Source of the DNA: Bosea sp. F3-2
Lineage (GTDB): Bacteria > Pseudomonadota > Alphaproteobacteria > Rhizobiales > Beijerinckiaceae
Reading direction: 5' to 3'
Assembly (NCBI RefSeq): GCF_008253865.1
Contig: NZ_CP042331.1
Span: 2,046,001 to 2,110,000 of the forward strand
Length of the DNA: 64,000 nt
The stretch's first letter is position 1. Each line of letters opens with the position of its first letter. The notes below the pieces were generated by a model. It worked only from the letters and a program-made list of their open reading frames with translations. It had not been told where the DNA came from and ran no database searches. This document shows positions 44,285 to 52,194 of the stretch, piece by piece. The position numbers and the translations under genes are program-made.

Positions 44285-45058
44285 TCAGTTGAGCCGGCAG
44301 AGCCCGTCGCAGGCCGCGGCCGAAACGGTCTGGATGAACTCGCCAACCGCCTTCTTCGCATCCGGCTTCAGAACCGGCTGAGCCGCCTGCAGGGCCGCGA
44401 TCATCGCCTGTCGATCCGCAGGCGCGACGCCTGCGGCGATATCGGCCGCGTTCTGGGCAAGGCTGCGCGCGATCAGAAGCTGATTCTCCGGCTTCAGCGC
44501 CGGATTGCGCAGCGCCAGAGACGCTCCGGTCACGATCTGCTGCAGGCCGAGACGCATCTGCCGGATCCCCTGAAAACGGGCCTCGGTTTTCTCGTCGGCC
44601 TGCAGATGTGCACCGAAATTGTTGATCGCCTGGAGGGATGCGGCGACTGCCTTCAGCAGGAAGACATGGGTCCGCGTCAGCTCGTCCTGGTACTCGACGA
44701 CGTTCTTGGCCGTGTCCGGCGGCTTTCGATCGGGCGAGAACAGGGTGTAGACCTGCAGGATCCGAGACTGCTTCTGGACGATGTTGAGCAACGCCGGGAT
44801 ATCAGCGCCCGTATAGGGCTTCTTCCCGAGGATGGCCGGCTCGTCCCAGACATCCGCCAGCACCTTGCCTTCGACGGGATCAGCCAGGCGCGGCAGGTTC
44901 GGCCTGTTCTCCGAAGCCTTGATCATCGTCTCGACCGAAGCGAAGGCGGCGTCCATATAGGCCGATCCATTCTGCGGCACCTCGGCACGCGCAGCGAACC
45001 CCAACAGGCAGAGCCCGCCCAAAGCGGCGAGCCGTGCGATCGAACCGAACCTCGTCAT
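44285..45058 (-). CDS. Secreted helical protein of unknown function
   Basis: A 257-residue protein with a signal peptide (LAALGGLCLLGFAARAE) and a mostly helical mature part with two Cys near the C-terminus (AACDGLC). I do not recognise a family. The start ATG overlaps the agmatinase stop (ATGA), so it is translated right after that gene. The start at 45058 is set by this overlap and the signal peptide; the longer frame to 45130 lies inside agmatinase. A periplasmic location is likely. Confidence 0.8.
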   Translation of the reverse strand: MTRFGSIARLAALGGLCLLGFAARAEVPQNGSAYMDAAFASVETMIKASENRPNLPRLADPVEGKVLADVWDEPAILGKKPYTGADIPALLNIVQKQSRILQVYTLFSPDRKPPDTAKNVVEYQDELTRTHVFLLKAVAASLQAINNFGAHLQADEKTEARFQGIRQMRLGLQQIVTGASLALRNPALKPENQLLIARSLAQNAADIAAGVAPADRQAMIAALQAAQPVLKPDAKKAVGEFIQTVSAAACDGLCRLN

Positions 45059-46107
45059 GGTCTTCCTTTTCCTGCGGCGCGGGCCTCCGCCAGAAGGCAG
45101 AGCTCGGTGAAGAGGACCTGCGCCGCGCATTGCGCCGTGTTGCTGGTCGCATCGTATTGCGGCGCGACCTCGACGACATCAGCCGCCACGATGTCGCGCC
45201 CCTTGAGCGCGCGCAAAATCGCCAGCGCCTCGCGCGGCGTCAAGCCGCCGACTTCAGGCGTGCCGGTTCCGGGCGCGAAACCGGGGTCGAGCGAATCGAC
45301 ATCGAAGGAGACATAGGTCGGCCCTTCGCCGATCACGGCCAGCGCCTTGGCGATCACCGCCTCCAGGCCGAGATCGTCGACCTCGTTGGCGTGAATCACG
45401 GTCATGCCGGACTCGTAGGAGAACTCCCAGAGATATTCGGCGCCGCCGCGGATGCCGATCTGGATGACGCGCTCGGGATCGAGCACGCCGTCCAGCACGG
45501 CCTGGCGGAACGGCCCGCCGTGATGGAACTTCGAGCCCTCATAGGGGCCGGAGGTGTCGCAATGAGCGTCGATATGCACCATGCCGACCGGGCGCTTGGC
45601 GCCGACGGCCTTGAGGATCGAATAGGTGATGGAGTGATCGCCGCCGACCGCGAGCGGCGAGACGCCAGCCTCTACGATCGTCCGGAAGGTTGCCTCGATG
45701 TCCTCGTGGCAGCTTTCAAGCGAGTAACGCGAGCGGAACGGCACGTCGCCGATATCGGCGGCCTTGATCAGGGTGAAGGGCGCGGTGCCGAGCGCGTGGT
45801 CCATGGGACCCATCCGCTCGACAGCACGGACGGCGCGCGGCCCGAGACGGGCGCCCGCCCGGTTGGTCACGCCCAGATCCATCGGCACGCCGATGATCGC
45901 GACATCGAGCCCTCCGAGATCCGGCTTGGCCAAGGCATCCGGACGATAGGGCGCGCCGACGAAGGTGGCGACGTCCGCGAAGGGCCATTTGCGCCTGTCA
46001 CCGGTGAACTGCCCGGCAGCGACCTTGGCGAAGCGCGGATCGTGAATGTCGCCACCGCTGGCGCCGGCATAGCGCTGCCGCAACCGGTTGAGCTTGTCCT
46101 GATCCAT
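45055..46107 (-). CDS. speB: Agmatinase / ureohydrolase family protein
   Basis: A 350-residue member of the arginase/agmatinase/formiminoglutamase family. The binuclear manganese site is complete: GGDHSITY, HIDAHCDT and SFDVDSLDPGFAPGTGTPEV. Ureohydrolases split a guanidino compound into an amine and urea; agmatine to putrescine is the usual reaction for this sequence type, though guanidinobutyrase or guanidinopropionase is possible. The start at 46107 (MDQDKLNRLRQRY) follows a 23-bp gap from the GNAT gene upstream. It is coupled to the secreted-protein gene by ATGA. Confidence 0.92.
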   Translation of the reverse strand: MDQDKLNRLRQRYAGASGGDIHDPRFAKVAAGQFTGDRRKWPFADVATFVGAPYRPDALAKPDLGGLDVAIIGVPMDLGVTNRAGARLGPRAVRAVERMGPMDHALGTAPFTLIKAADIGDVPFRSRYSLESCHEDIEATFRTIVEAGVSPLAVGGDHSITYSILKAVGAKRPVGMVHIDAHCDTSGPYEGSKFHHGGPFRQAVLDGVLDPERVIQIGIRGGAEYLWEFSYESGMTVIHANEVDDLGLEAVIAKALAVIGEGPTYVSFDVDSLDPGFAPGTGTPEVGGLTPREALAILRALKGRDIVAADVVEVAPQYDATSNTAQCAAQVLFTELCLLAEARAAGKGRP

Positions 46108-46130
46108 GCCTGTCTCCTTGCGGACGTTCC

Positions 46131-46643
46131 TCAGCCCGGAATGCGCTCGAGCATCAGCACCGGGTGGCCCTGATATTCGACCTGTCCGAAGCCCTTGTAG
46201 CCGAGCTTTTGCGCCACGCGTAGGGAGGCGTGGTTCTCGGGCGCGATGATGCAGACGCTGCGCCTTGCGCCATGGGTTTCCGCAAACCAGCGGTGAGCGG
46301 CAGCCGCCGCCTCGCTCGCATAACCCTTGCCGTGCGCCGCCGCGGCCAGAATCCAGCCGGCCTCCGGAGCGTTGTCGAAATCCGGGGACAGCCCCCTGCA
46401 ACCGTCGAACAGGCCGATCTCGCCGACAAAGGCGCCGCTGTGCTTCTCGACCACCACGAACATGCCGTATCCGCGCAGAGCCCAATGGCCCGCGATGCGG
46501 GTCAACCGATGCCAGGCCTCCTCCCGGCTGAGCGTCCGGCCGCCGAGATGGCGAACGACATCCGGGTTGCTGCGCATGGCGTGGATCGCATCGAGATCGT
46601 CGATCTCGGGACGGCGCAGACGCAGGTTTTCAGTCTCGATCAT
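46131..46643 (-). CDS. GNAT family N-acetyltransferase (RimJ/RimL type)
   Basis: A 170-residue acetyltransferase beginning IETENLRLRRPEIDDLDAI. The acetyl-CoA loop is HGKGYASEAAAAAHRW (about 104-119), and NHASLRVAQKLGYKGFG (about 138-154) is the late strand-helix signature. The usual targets of this subgroup are ribosomal or other protein N-termini, but that is not read directly. It is the first gene of the unit with agmatinase; the start at 46643 is chosen over 46682 to match the family N-terminus. Confidence 0.88.
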   Translation of the reverse strand: MIETENLRLRRPEIDDLDAIHAMRSNPDVVRHLGGRTLSREEAWHRLTRIAGHWALRGYGMFVVVEKHSGAFVGEIGLFDGCRGLSPDFDNAPEAGWILAAAAHGKGYASEAAAAAHRWFAETHGARRSVCIIAPENHASLRVAQKLGYKGFGQVEYQGHPVLMLERIPG

Positions 46644-46830
46644 GGCCGCTTTAAGCACCGCCGCAGGAGCCAGCCAAGACATGCCTCGGAACTAGCCGAA
46701 AGTCGCAAGAATCGTCGATGAAATCCCTCGCGCTTCGAAAATCCATTCGCTACAAGGCGTTTTCGAACGTCGAGCGACAGAACCGGTTTCGAAACGCTCG
46801 CATCCGCCAATGTCCGAGGAGAATCGCTAG

Positions 46831-47916
46831 ATGAAGCGTCGTCAGTTTATCCAGACCGCGGCGGCTGGCGCCGCGGCCACCGCCGTAGCCATGCCGGCAG
46901 TCGCGCAGTCCAATCCCGAGGTGAAGTGGCGTCTGGCCTCGAGCTTCCCGAAGTCGCTCGACACGATCTATGCCGGCGCCGAGATCATGGCCAAGATGGT
47001 CTCCGAGCTGACCGACGGCAAGTTCCAGATCCAGGTCTTCGCCGCGGGTGAAATCGTCCCGGCCCTGCAGGCCCTCGACGCCGTCAGCAACAACACCGTC
47101 GAGATGTGCCACACCGTCTCGTACTACTATGTCGGCAAGGACCCGACCTTCGCGATCCCCGCCTCGGTGCCGTTCGGCCTCAACGCCCGCATGCAGAACG
47201 CCTGGCTGTTCCAGCACGGCGGCAACGAGCTCTTCAACGAATTCTACAAGAAGTTCAATGCCTACGGCCTCCCCTGCGGCAACACCGGCGCGCAGATGGG
47301 CGGCTGGTTCCGCAAGGAGATCAAGTCGACCGCCGATCTCCAGGGCCTCAAGATGCGCATCGGCGGCATCGCCGGTTCGGTGCTGCAGAAGCTCGGCGTC
47401 GTGCCGCAGCAGCTCGGCGGCGGCGACATCTACCCGGCGCTCGAGAAGGGCACCATCGACGGCGCGGAGTGGGTCGGCCCCTATGACGACGAGAAGCTCG
47501 GCTTCGCCAAGGTCGCGCCCTATTACTACTATCCGGGCTTCTGGGAAGGCGGACCGACCGTCCACGCCTTCGTGAACCTGGAGAAGTGGAATTCGCTGCC
47601 GAAGGCCTATCAGGCCGCACTGACCGCCGCCTGCACCTATGCCAACACGCAGATGGCAGGACGCTACGACGTCGTGAACCCGCCGGCGCTGAAGCGCCTG
47701 GTGGCGGCCGGCACGCAGCTGCGCCCCTTCCCGCAGGACGTGCTGGAAGCGAGCCTCAAGGCCTCGAACGAGCTCTACGGCGAAATTTCAGCGAAGAACC
47801 CGGACTTCAAGAAGGCGATCGAAACCATGGCTGCCTTCCGTTCCGACCAGTATCTCTGGTGGCAGGTGGCGGAGCTCAGCTTCGACGTCTTCCAGGTCCG
47901 CACGCGCGCACGCTAG
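46831..47916 (+). CDS. TRAP-type transporter substrate-binding protein (DctP family), paralogue 2
   Basis: A 361-residue Tat-exported solute-binding protein: KRRQFIQTAAAGAAATAV, then a cleavage site at AVAQ. The body has EVKWRLASSFPKSLDTIY, FAAGEIVPALQALDAVS, and the ligand arginine region KMRIGGIAGSVLQKLGVVP. It is clearly a copy of the same family as 2683 and 48257. No dctQM lies nearby. Its TAG stop is the start of a type (b) repeat. Confidence 0.93.
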   Translation: MKRRQFIQTAAAGAAATAVAMPAVAQSNPEVKWRLASSFPKSLDTIYAGAEIMAKMVSELTDGKFQIQVFAAGEIVPALQALDAVSNNTVEMCHTVSYYYVGKDPTFAIPASVPFGLNARMQNAWLFQHGGNELFNEFYKKFNAYGLPCGNTGAQMGGWFRKEIKSTADLQGLKMRIGGIAGSVLQKLGVVPQQLGGGDIYPALEKGTIDGAEWVGPYDDEKLGFAKVAPYYYYPGFWEGGPTVHAFVNLEKWNSLPKAYQAALTAACTYANTQMAGRYDVVNPPALKRLVAAGTQLRPFPQDVLEASLKASNELYGEISAKNPDFKKAIETMAAFRSDQYLWWQVAELSFDVFQVRTRAR

Positions 47917-48014
47917 ATCGCCGTGCGTCCTACCGGACGCGAAGTGGCGATCTAGCCCTTTGTTTGAGCATCGGATTTCTCCGAAAAGTGGATTCCACTT
48001 TTCGGTCCGATGCC
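47913..48014. repeat. Type (b) repeat supplying the stop codon of DctP paralogue 2
   Basis: Unit 1 is CTAGATCGCC...GGCGATCTAG around CGTCCTACCGGACG. Unit 2 is GCATCGGATTTCTCCGAAAAG pairing with CTTTTCGGTCCGATGC. The TAG at 47914-47916 is both repeat end and stop codon. Confidence 0.9.
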
Positions 48015-48045
48015 CTCACCAGCGAATGCCAGACATGGTTGTTTC

Positions 48046-48076
48046 AAGGCCCGGCATCATGCCGGGCCTTTTTCTT
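48046..48076 (+). terminator. Rho-independent terminator between the tandem DctP genes
   Basis: A perfect 11-bp stem AAGGCCCGGCA-tca-TGCCGGGCCTT followed by a T-rich tail TTTC. It separates the two DctP genes into different transcripts. Confidence 0.94.
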
Positions 48077-48256
48077 GACTGGCCGGCTGCCGCCGCGAGC
48101 GATCCATCGCCGATTTTCGGTCCGGCACGGCAATTCATGACGAAATTGCATGGTTACCATGCAAATACATCTTGCACCGATCACCAGACCTGCTTTGCTG
48201 GCTCGCGTCAGCAACGACCGGAAAACCGGCGTGCATGCCTGGGAGGGCGAACTTTC

Positions 48257-49351
48257 ATGAAGCGTCGTCTATTTTTGAAGACCGCAGCAATTGGGGCGGC
48301 TGCGGGAGCGATCGCGAGTCCGGCCATTGCGCAACCGACGCCGGAGATCAAATGGCGGATCACCTCATCCTTCCCGAAATCGCTCGATACGATCTACGGC
48401 GCTGCCGAAGTGCTGGCCAAGGCCGTTTCGGAAGCGACTGACGGCAATTTCCAAATTCAGGTTTTCGCGGCTGGCGAAATCGTGCCAGCGCTGCAGGCGG
48501 CGGATGCGGTCACGAACGGCACCGTCGAGATGTGCCACACCGCCTCCTACTATTACGTCGGCAAGGATCCGACCTTCGCCTTCGGCACCGCCGTACCGTT
48601 CGGGCTCAACGCCCGCCAGCAGAATGCCTGGTTCTACCATGGCGGCGGCATGGACCTGCTGAATGAGTTCTACAAGAAAGCCAATATTTATGCACTGCCC
48701 GGCGGTAATACCGGCTGCCAGATGGGCGGCTGGTTCCGCAAGGAGATCAAGACCGCCGCCGACCTGCAGGGCGTGAAGATGCGCATTGGTGGCTTCGCCG
48801 GGCAGGTGATGAGCAAGCTCGGCGTCGTACCGCAGCAGATCGGCGGCGGCGACATCTATCCGGCGCTGGAGAAGGGCACGATCGATGCGGCCGAGTGGGT
48901 CGGCCCCGCCGATGACGAGAAGCTCGGCTTCAACAAGGTCGCCCCGTATTACTACTATCCCGGCTGGTGGGAGGGAGGCGCCGCGCTCCACTTCTTCATC
49001 AACACGGCGAAGTGGAACGAGCTGCCGAAGGTCTACAGGTCACTGCTCACGACGGCGGCCGCGCAGGCGAATATCGACATGCAGGCGAAGTATGACGCCC
49101 GCAATCCGGCCGCTCTCAAGCGCCTTGTCGCCGCCGGGGCGCAACTGCGCCCTTTTTCGCAGGAGATCCTCGAAGCCTGCCTGAAGGCGTCGAAGGAAGT
49201 CTATGCCGAAACCAGCGCCAAGAATCCGGACTTCAAGAAAATCTACGATTCGATGGCCGCCTTCCGCGGCGACGAATATCTCTGGTTCCAGATCGCAGAA
49301 TATACCTACGACAACTTCCTGATCCGCTCGCGCGTTTCGAATCTGCTCTGA
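48257..49351 (+). CDS. TRAP-type transporter substrate-binding protein (DctP family), paralogue 3
   Basis: A 364-residue Tat-exported binding protein: KRRLFLKTAAIGAAAGAI and a site at AIAQ. The mature part has EIKWRITSSFPKSLDTIY, FAAGEIVPALQAADAVT and KMRIGGFAGQVMSKLGVVP. By eye it is closest to the preceding gene, which points to tandem duplication. The start at 48257 is fixed by the Tat motif; the longer frame from 47960 runs through the repeat and terminator. Codon choice at the 5' end is less GC-rich than in the partner. A terminator follows. Confidence 0.93.
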   Translation: MKRRLFLKTAAIGAAAGAIASPAIAQPTPEIKWRITSSFPKSLDTIYGAAEVLAKAVSEATDGNFQIQVFAAGEIVPALQAADAVTNGTVEMCHTASYYYVGKDPTFAFGTAVPFGLNARQQNAWFYHGGGMDLLNEFYKKANIYALPGGNTGCQMGGWFRKEIKTAADLQGVKMRIGGFAGQVMSKLGVVPQQIGGGDIYPALEKGTIDAAEWVGPADDEKLGFNKVAPYYYYPGWWEGGAALHFFINTAKWNELPKVYRSLLTTAAAQANIDMQAKYDARNPAALKRLVAAGAQLRPFSQEILEACLKASKEVYAETSAKNPDFKKIYDSMAAFRGDEYLWFQIAEYTYDNFLIRSRVSNLL

Positions 49352-49382
49352 TCCAACGGAGCTTCCGGTGCGAGCGATACTC

Positions 49383-49407
49383 ACCCCGGCGCAAGCCGGG
49401 GTTTTTC
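49383..49407 (+). terminator. Rho-independent terminator of DctP paralogue 3
   Basis: Stem CCCCGGC-gcaa-GCCGGGG followed by TTTTT, 32 bp after the stop codon. Confidence 0.93.
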
Positions 49408-49514
49408 ATGACGTTGCGCCACTCCCTCGGCAACGCGCCCCATGCTATCAAGAGTGAGACGCCACAACCGCGCCTTGCTTCAGGGTTAGCAGGCATCACC
49501 ACTCGGAAATCGCC

Positions 49515-49898
49515 ATGCCCCGCACCGCCCTTGCCCTGCTCCTGACCTGCCTTGCGACGGCAACCGCAGCGCAGTCGATCGGCGAATCCTTGCCGGGGCG
49601 TGCCGCTCCTCGCGAATCCTTCAGCAAACCAGCTCCCGCCTCAGGCAAGGGTACCCGCCCCTGCCCCGAATACGGCGCCGGCTTCGTCAGGCTCGAAGGC
49701 TCCTCCCTCTGTGTCCGGGCCGGCGGCTCGGTTCGCGCCGAATTCGGGAAGAGCTCGCGCAACGGCTATGGCAGCCGCGCCGACGGGATGGTCTATCTCG
49801 AAAGCCGCGGCCAAACTGCCGTCGGCCCCGTCCGTTCGGTCCTTAGCGTTCGCGGCGCGGTCGATCGCGGCCTGGATTCCGGCCCGTTCCGCTACTGA
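49515..49898 (+). CDS. Short porin-like secreted protein
   Basis: A 127-residue protein with a signal peptide (ALALLLTCLATATAAQ). After a Pro/Ser-rich linker comes CPEYGAGFVRLEGSSLCVRA (about 54-73) and GGSVRAEFG, which is the N-terminal signature of alphaproteobacterial Porin_2 proteins (Cys-Pro-x-Tyr-Gly-x-Gly-Phe, second Cys, then Gly-Gly-x-Val-Arg-Ala-Glu). Full porins have over 350 residues, but this one ends after about two or three strands with a clean stop and C-terminal FRY. It may be a stand-alone mini-protein or a decayed porin; no porin continuation is visible downstream. Confidence 0.78.
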   Translation: MPRTALALLLTCLATATAAQSIGESLPGRAAPRESFSKPAPASGKGTRPCPEYGAGFVRLEGSSLCVRAGGSVRAEFGKSSRNGYGSRADGMVYLESRGQTAVGPVRSVLSVRGAVDRGLDSGPFRY

Positions 49899-49899
49899 G

Positions 49900-50535
49900 C
49901 TAGACCTGCGGCTTCAGCAGCCGCGCGACCTCCGCTTGTAGCACCGGAACCAGCTCTCCCTCGAACCAGGGATTGCGCTTGAGCCAGGCATTGTTGCGCC
50001 AGGACGGGTGCGGCAGCGGCAATACGCGCGGATGAACCGGCCGCGCCAGGATTTCGCGCCAGTTCGCGACCGTCGCAGAAAGATTGGCGGCCTCCTTGGC
50101 GCCGAGATGCCAGCCCTGGGCATAGCGCCCGATCGCAAGCACAAGCTCGATCCGTGGCAGCGCCGCGAAGACGCGCCCACGCCAGGTCGGCGCGCATTCC
50201 CGCCGCGGCGGCTTGTCCCCGCCCTTCGCGTCGAGCCCCGGGAAGCAATGGCCCATCGGCACGATGGCGACCTTCGCCGCGTCGTAGAAGACCGCCTCCT
50301 CGATGCCGAGCCAGCTCCGCAGCCGCACGCCGGAAGGATCGCTGAACGGGCGACCGCTGGCATGGACGCGCGTCCCCGGTGCCTGGCCGGCGATGCAGAG
50401 CCGCGCCGTCGCGGAGGCCTGGATCACCGGTCGCGGCTGGTGCGGCAGCGGCGGCGGATAGAGCGGCGCATCCCGGCAGATCCGGCAGCTGCGCAGTTCC
50501 GCCAGCACCTCGTCGAGCGTTTCGGCCTCGCTCAT
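49900..50535 (-). CDS. Uracil-DNA glycosylase family protein
   Basis: A 211-residue member of the UDG superfamily. Motif 1 is CIAGQAPGTRVHASGRPFSD (about 46-65), the substrate loop is GVRLRSWLG, and the C-terminal motif is LPLPHPSWRNN (about 174-184) with the His-Pro-Ser loop. Only one CxxC pair (CRIC, about 16-19) is seen at the N-terminus, so a four-Cys iron-sulfur cluster as in family 4 or 5 is not evident. Likely role is base-excision repair. The start (50535) overlaps the preceding gene by ATGA in a four-gene minus-strand operon. Confidence 0.9.
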   Translation of the reverse strand: MSEAETLDEVLAELRSCRICRDAPLYPPPLPHQPRPVIQASATARLCIAGQAPGTRVHASGRPFSDPSGVRLRSWLGIEEAVFYDAAKVAIVPMGHCFPGLDAKGGDKPPRRECAPTWRGRVFAALPRIELVLAIGRYAQGWHLGAKEAANLSATVANWREILARPVHPRVLPLPHPSWRNNAWLKRNPWFEGELVPVLQAEVARLLKPQV

Positions 50536-50999
50536 CGCCTCGCCAACCTGGAACGCCCGGGAGCCTGCGAGATCAGCCCGTCGCAGACCCAATCGGACTG
50601 CTTCTTTGCATAGTCGTGCGGGTCACCCTTCTCGATCCGGGCGAGGCCGTTGATGCGGCCGCTCGGACGGTTGCGGATGACATAGAGATCGCCGCTGACC
50701 TCGATGGTGAAACAATAGGTCCGGCGCGTCTCATGAGGGCCATAATAGTAGCAGACGGCATCCGCCGTCGTGGTCCAGCAGGCATCCTTGTTCGGCACGC
50801 TGCGGTTGTGGCCGCTCGCCCGGCCATCGGCATGATGATACTCGCTGAACGGCAGGCTGCTGCCGGTATAGACCCCGGAGACGGTGTTGCCTTCGAAGAG
50901 GCGCCGGATCTGCTCGCCATTCAGCCGCTCGGCCGCGCTGGCGCCGGTCGTGGCAAGAAGCCCGAGGCCGAGAGCCGCGATGCCTGCCCACGGTCGCAT
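50532..50999 (-). CDS. Secreted protein, copy 1 of a tandem 155-residue pair
   Basis: A 155-residue exported protein (signal LGLGLLATTGASAAE). The mature part shares the plan of its neighbour: ERLNGEQIRRLFEGNTVSG, SEYHHADGRASGHNR, DACWTTTADAVCYYYGPHE, YCFTIEVSGDLYVI and WVCDGLI. Four Cys are conserved between the copies. Many Tyr/Trp residues and a G-N-T-V-S-G motif are typical of a compact periplasmic beta fold. I recognise no experimentally known function. The start overlaps the partner stop by one base. Confidence 0.85.
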   Translation of the reverse strand: MRPWAGIAALGLGLLATTGASAAERLNGEQIRRLFEGNTVSGVYTGSSLPFSEYHHADGRASGHNRSVPNKDACWTTTADAVCYYYGPHETRRTYCFTIEVSGDLYVIRNRPSGRINGLARIEKGDPHDYAKKQSDWVCDGLISQAPGRSRLARR

Positions 51000-51466
51000 C
51001 AGCGCTGCGCCAGCTTCCGGCTCATCGGCGGCATCGGCGCGCGCGAGATCAGCCCGTCGCAATACCAGGGGGTGCCGTTGTCGGTGTGGTTGCGCGGATT
51101 GCCGAGCTCGACCTTGGCCAGCGCATTGACCATGCCATTGCCGACATTGCGCAGCACATAAAGATCGCCGCTCATCTCGACGGTGAAGCAATGCACCGTG
51201 CGGTCGCTCGGCGGGCCGTAATAGTAGCAGATGCGGTCCGGCTTGGTGATCCAGCAGGCATCGGTGTTGGGCTGCCAGCCATTGTGCCCGAGCGCCCGTC
51301 CGTCCGGGTCGTGATACTCGGTGAAGAAGCCGCCACTGGTGTAGCGTCCGGACACTGTGTTGCCGCGGAAGGCGCGCTCGATCGCCTCCCCGCTCAGGCG
51401 CTCGACCGCCTGCGCGGCAACCGGGAGCAGCAGGGCAAGCAGGAACAGGAAAAACCGACGCATCAC
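50999..51466 (-). CDS. Secreted protein, copy 2 of a tandem 155-residue pair
   Basis: A 155-residue protein (signal FFLFLLALLLPVAAQAVE). It shares with copy 1 ERLSGEAIERAFRGNTVSGR, TEYHDPDGRALGHNG, DACWITKPDRICYYYGPPS, HCFTVEMSGDLYVLRN and WYCDGLISRAP. The equal length and colinear motifs show gene duplication, though identity is only about half by eye, so the copies are old. Its start overlaps the GST stop (ATGA). Function unknown. Confidence 0.85.
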   Translation of the reverse strand: MMRRFFLFLLALLLPVAAQAVERLSGEAIERAFRGNTVSGRYTSGGFFTEYHDPDGRALGHNGWQPNTDACWITKPDRICYYYGPPSDRTVHCFTVEMSGDLYVLRNVGNGMVNALAKVELGNPRNHTDNGTPWYCDGLISRAPMPPMSRKLAQR

Positions 51467-52074
51467 GCCTTCCAGCTCGGGCGCGTCGACAGCTCACCGT
51501 GCCAGCGGCGGATATGAACGAAGTCCTCTGGCAGCGGAATGCGCGAGGGCTTCATGAAGTCGATGGCGATGCCGGCGGTGATGTCAGCCACGGTCATCGT
51601 TTCACCGCAGATGAAGGCGCTGGCGGCCAGCTGCAGTTCCAGCAGCCAGAGATGGTCGTCGATCTGGTCGCGATTGGCTTCCGCCCATTCAGGGACCTGC
51701 GCCTCGAGCTCCGCCATCGATGGATGGCTGTGGCGGAAGACGGCGGCGACGCTGGCGAACAGACCGAGCTCGACGCGCCGGTTCCACATCTCGATCGTGG
51801 CCTGCTCCTTCGCATCCCGGCCGAACAGTGCCGGCTGCGGGTGCAAGGCCTCGATATAGCGGCAGATCGCGATGGTCTCGGCGAGCGCCGTGCCGTCGTC
51901 CAGTTCGAGCACCGGCAAACGCTGCGCTGGGTTGATCCTGGTGAAGGCCTCGCTCCGATGTTCCTTCTTGGCGATATCGACCGGCACCAGCTCCGGCAGC
52001 GGCACGCCCTTCTCCGCGAAGAAGATGCGGACCCGTCGCGGATTCGGCGCCCGGCCACCGTCATAGAGCTTCAT
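51463..52074 (-). CDS. Glutathione S-transferase family protein
   Basis: A 203-residue cytosolic GST. The thioredoxin-like N-domain begins MKLYDGGRAPNPRRVRIFFA, with the glutathione-binding block RLPVLELDDGTALAETIAIC (about 51-70; Pro and Glu-Thr as usual). The helical C-domain has ICGETMTVADITAGIAIDFM (N-capping box, about 154-173). No Cys sits at the active-site start; a Ser/Tyr class or ligandin role is open. It leads the minus-strand operon with the two secreted paralogues and the UDG gene. Confidence 0.92.
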   Translation of the reverse strand: MKLYDGGRAPNPRRVRIFFAEKGVPLPELVPVDIAKKEHRSEAFTRINPAQRLPVLELDDGTALAETIAICRYIEALHPQPALFGRDAKEQATIEMWNRRVELGLFASVAAVFRHSHPSMAELEAQVPEWAEANRDQIDDHLWLLELQLAASAFICGETMTVADITAGIAIDFMKPSRIPLPEDFVHIRRWHGELSTRPSWKA

Positions 52075-52194
52075 CAGATGTTCTCCGTCTCCGGCGCACC
52101 GGATCACGGCCCGCGCCGGAAGGTCAACCACATGCTGCCGCTTCGTGACGCCAACATGGCGAGCGATGCCGCATCCGGCCGGGATGGTGCGGGT

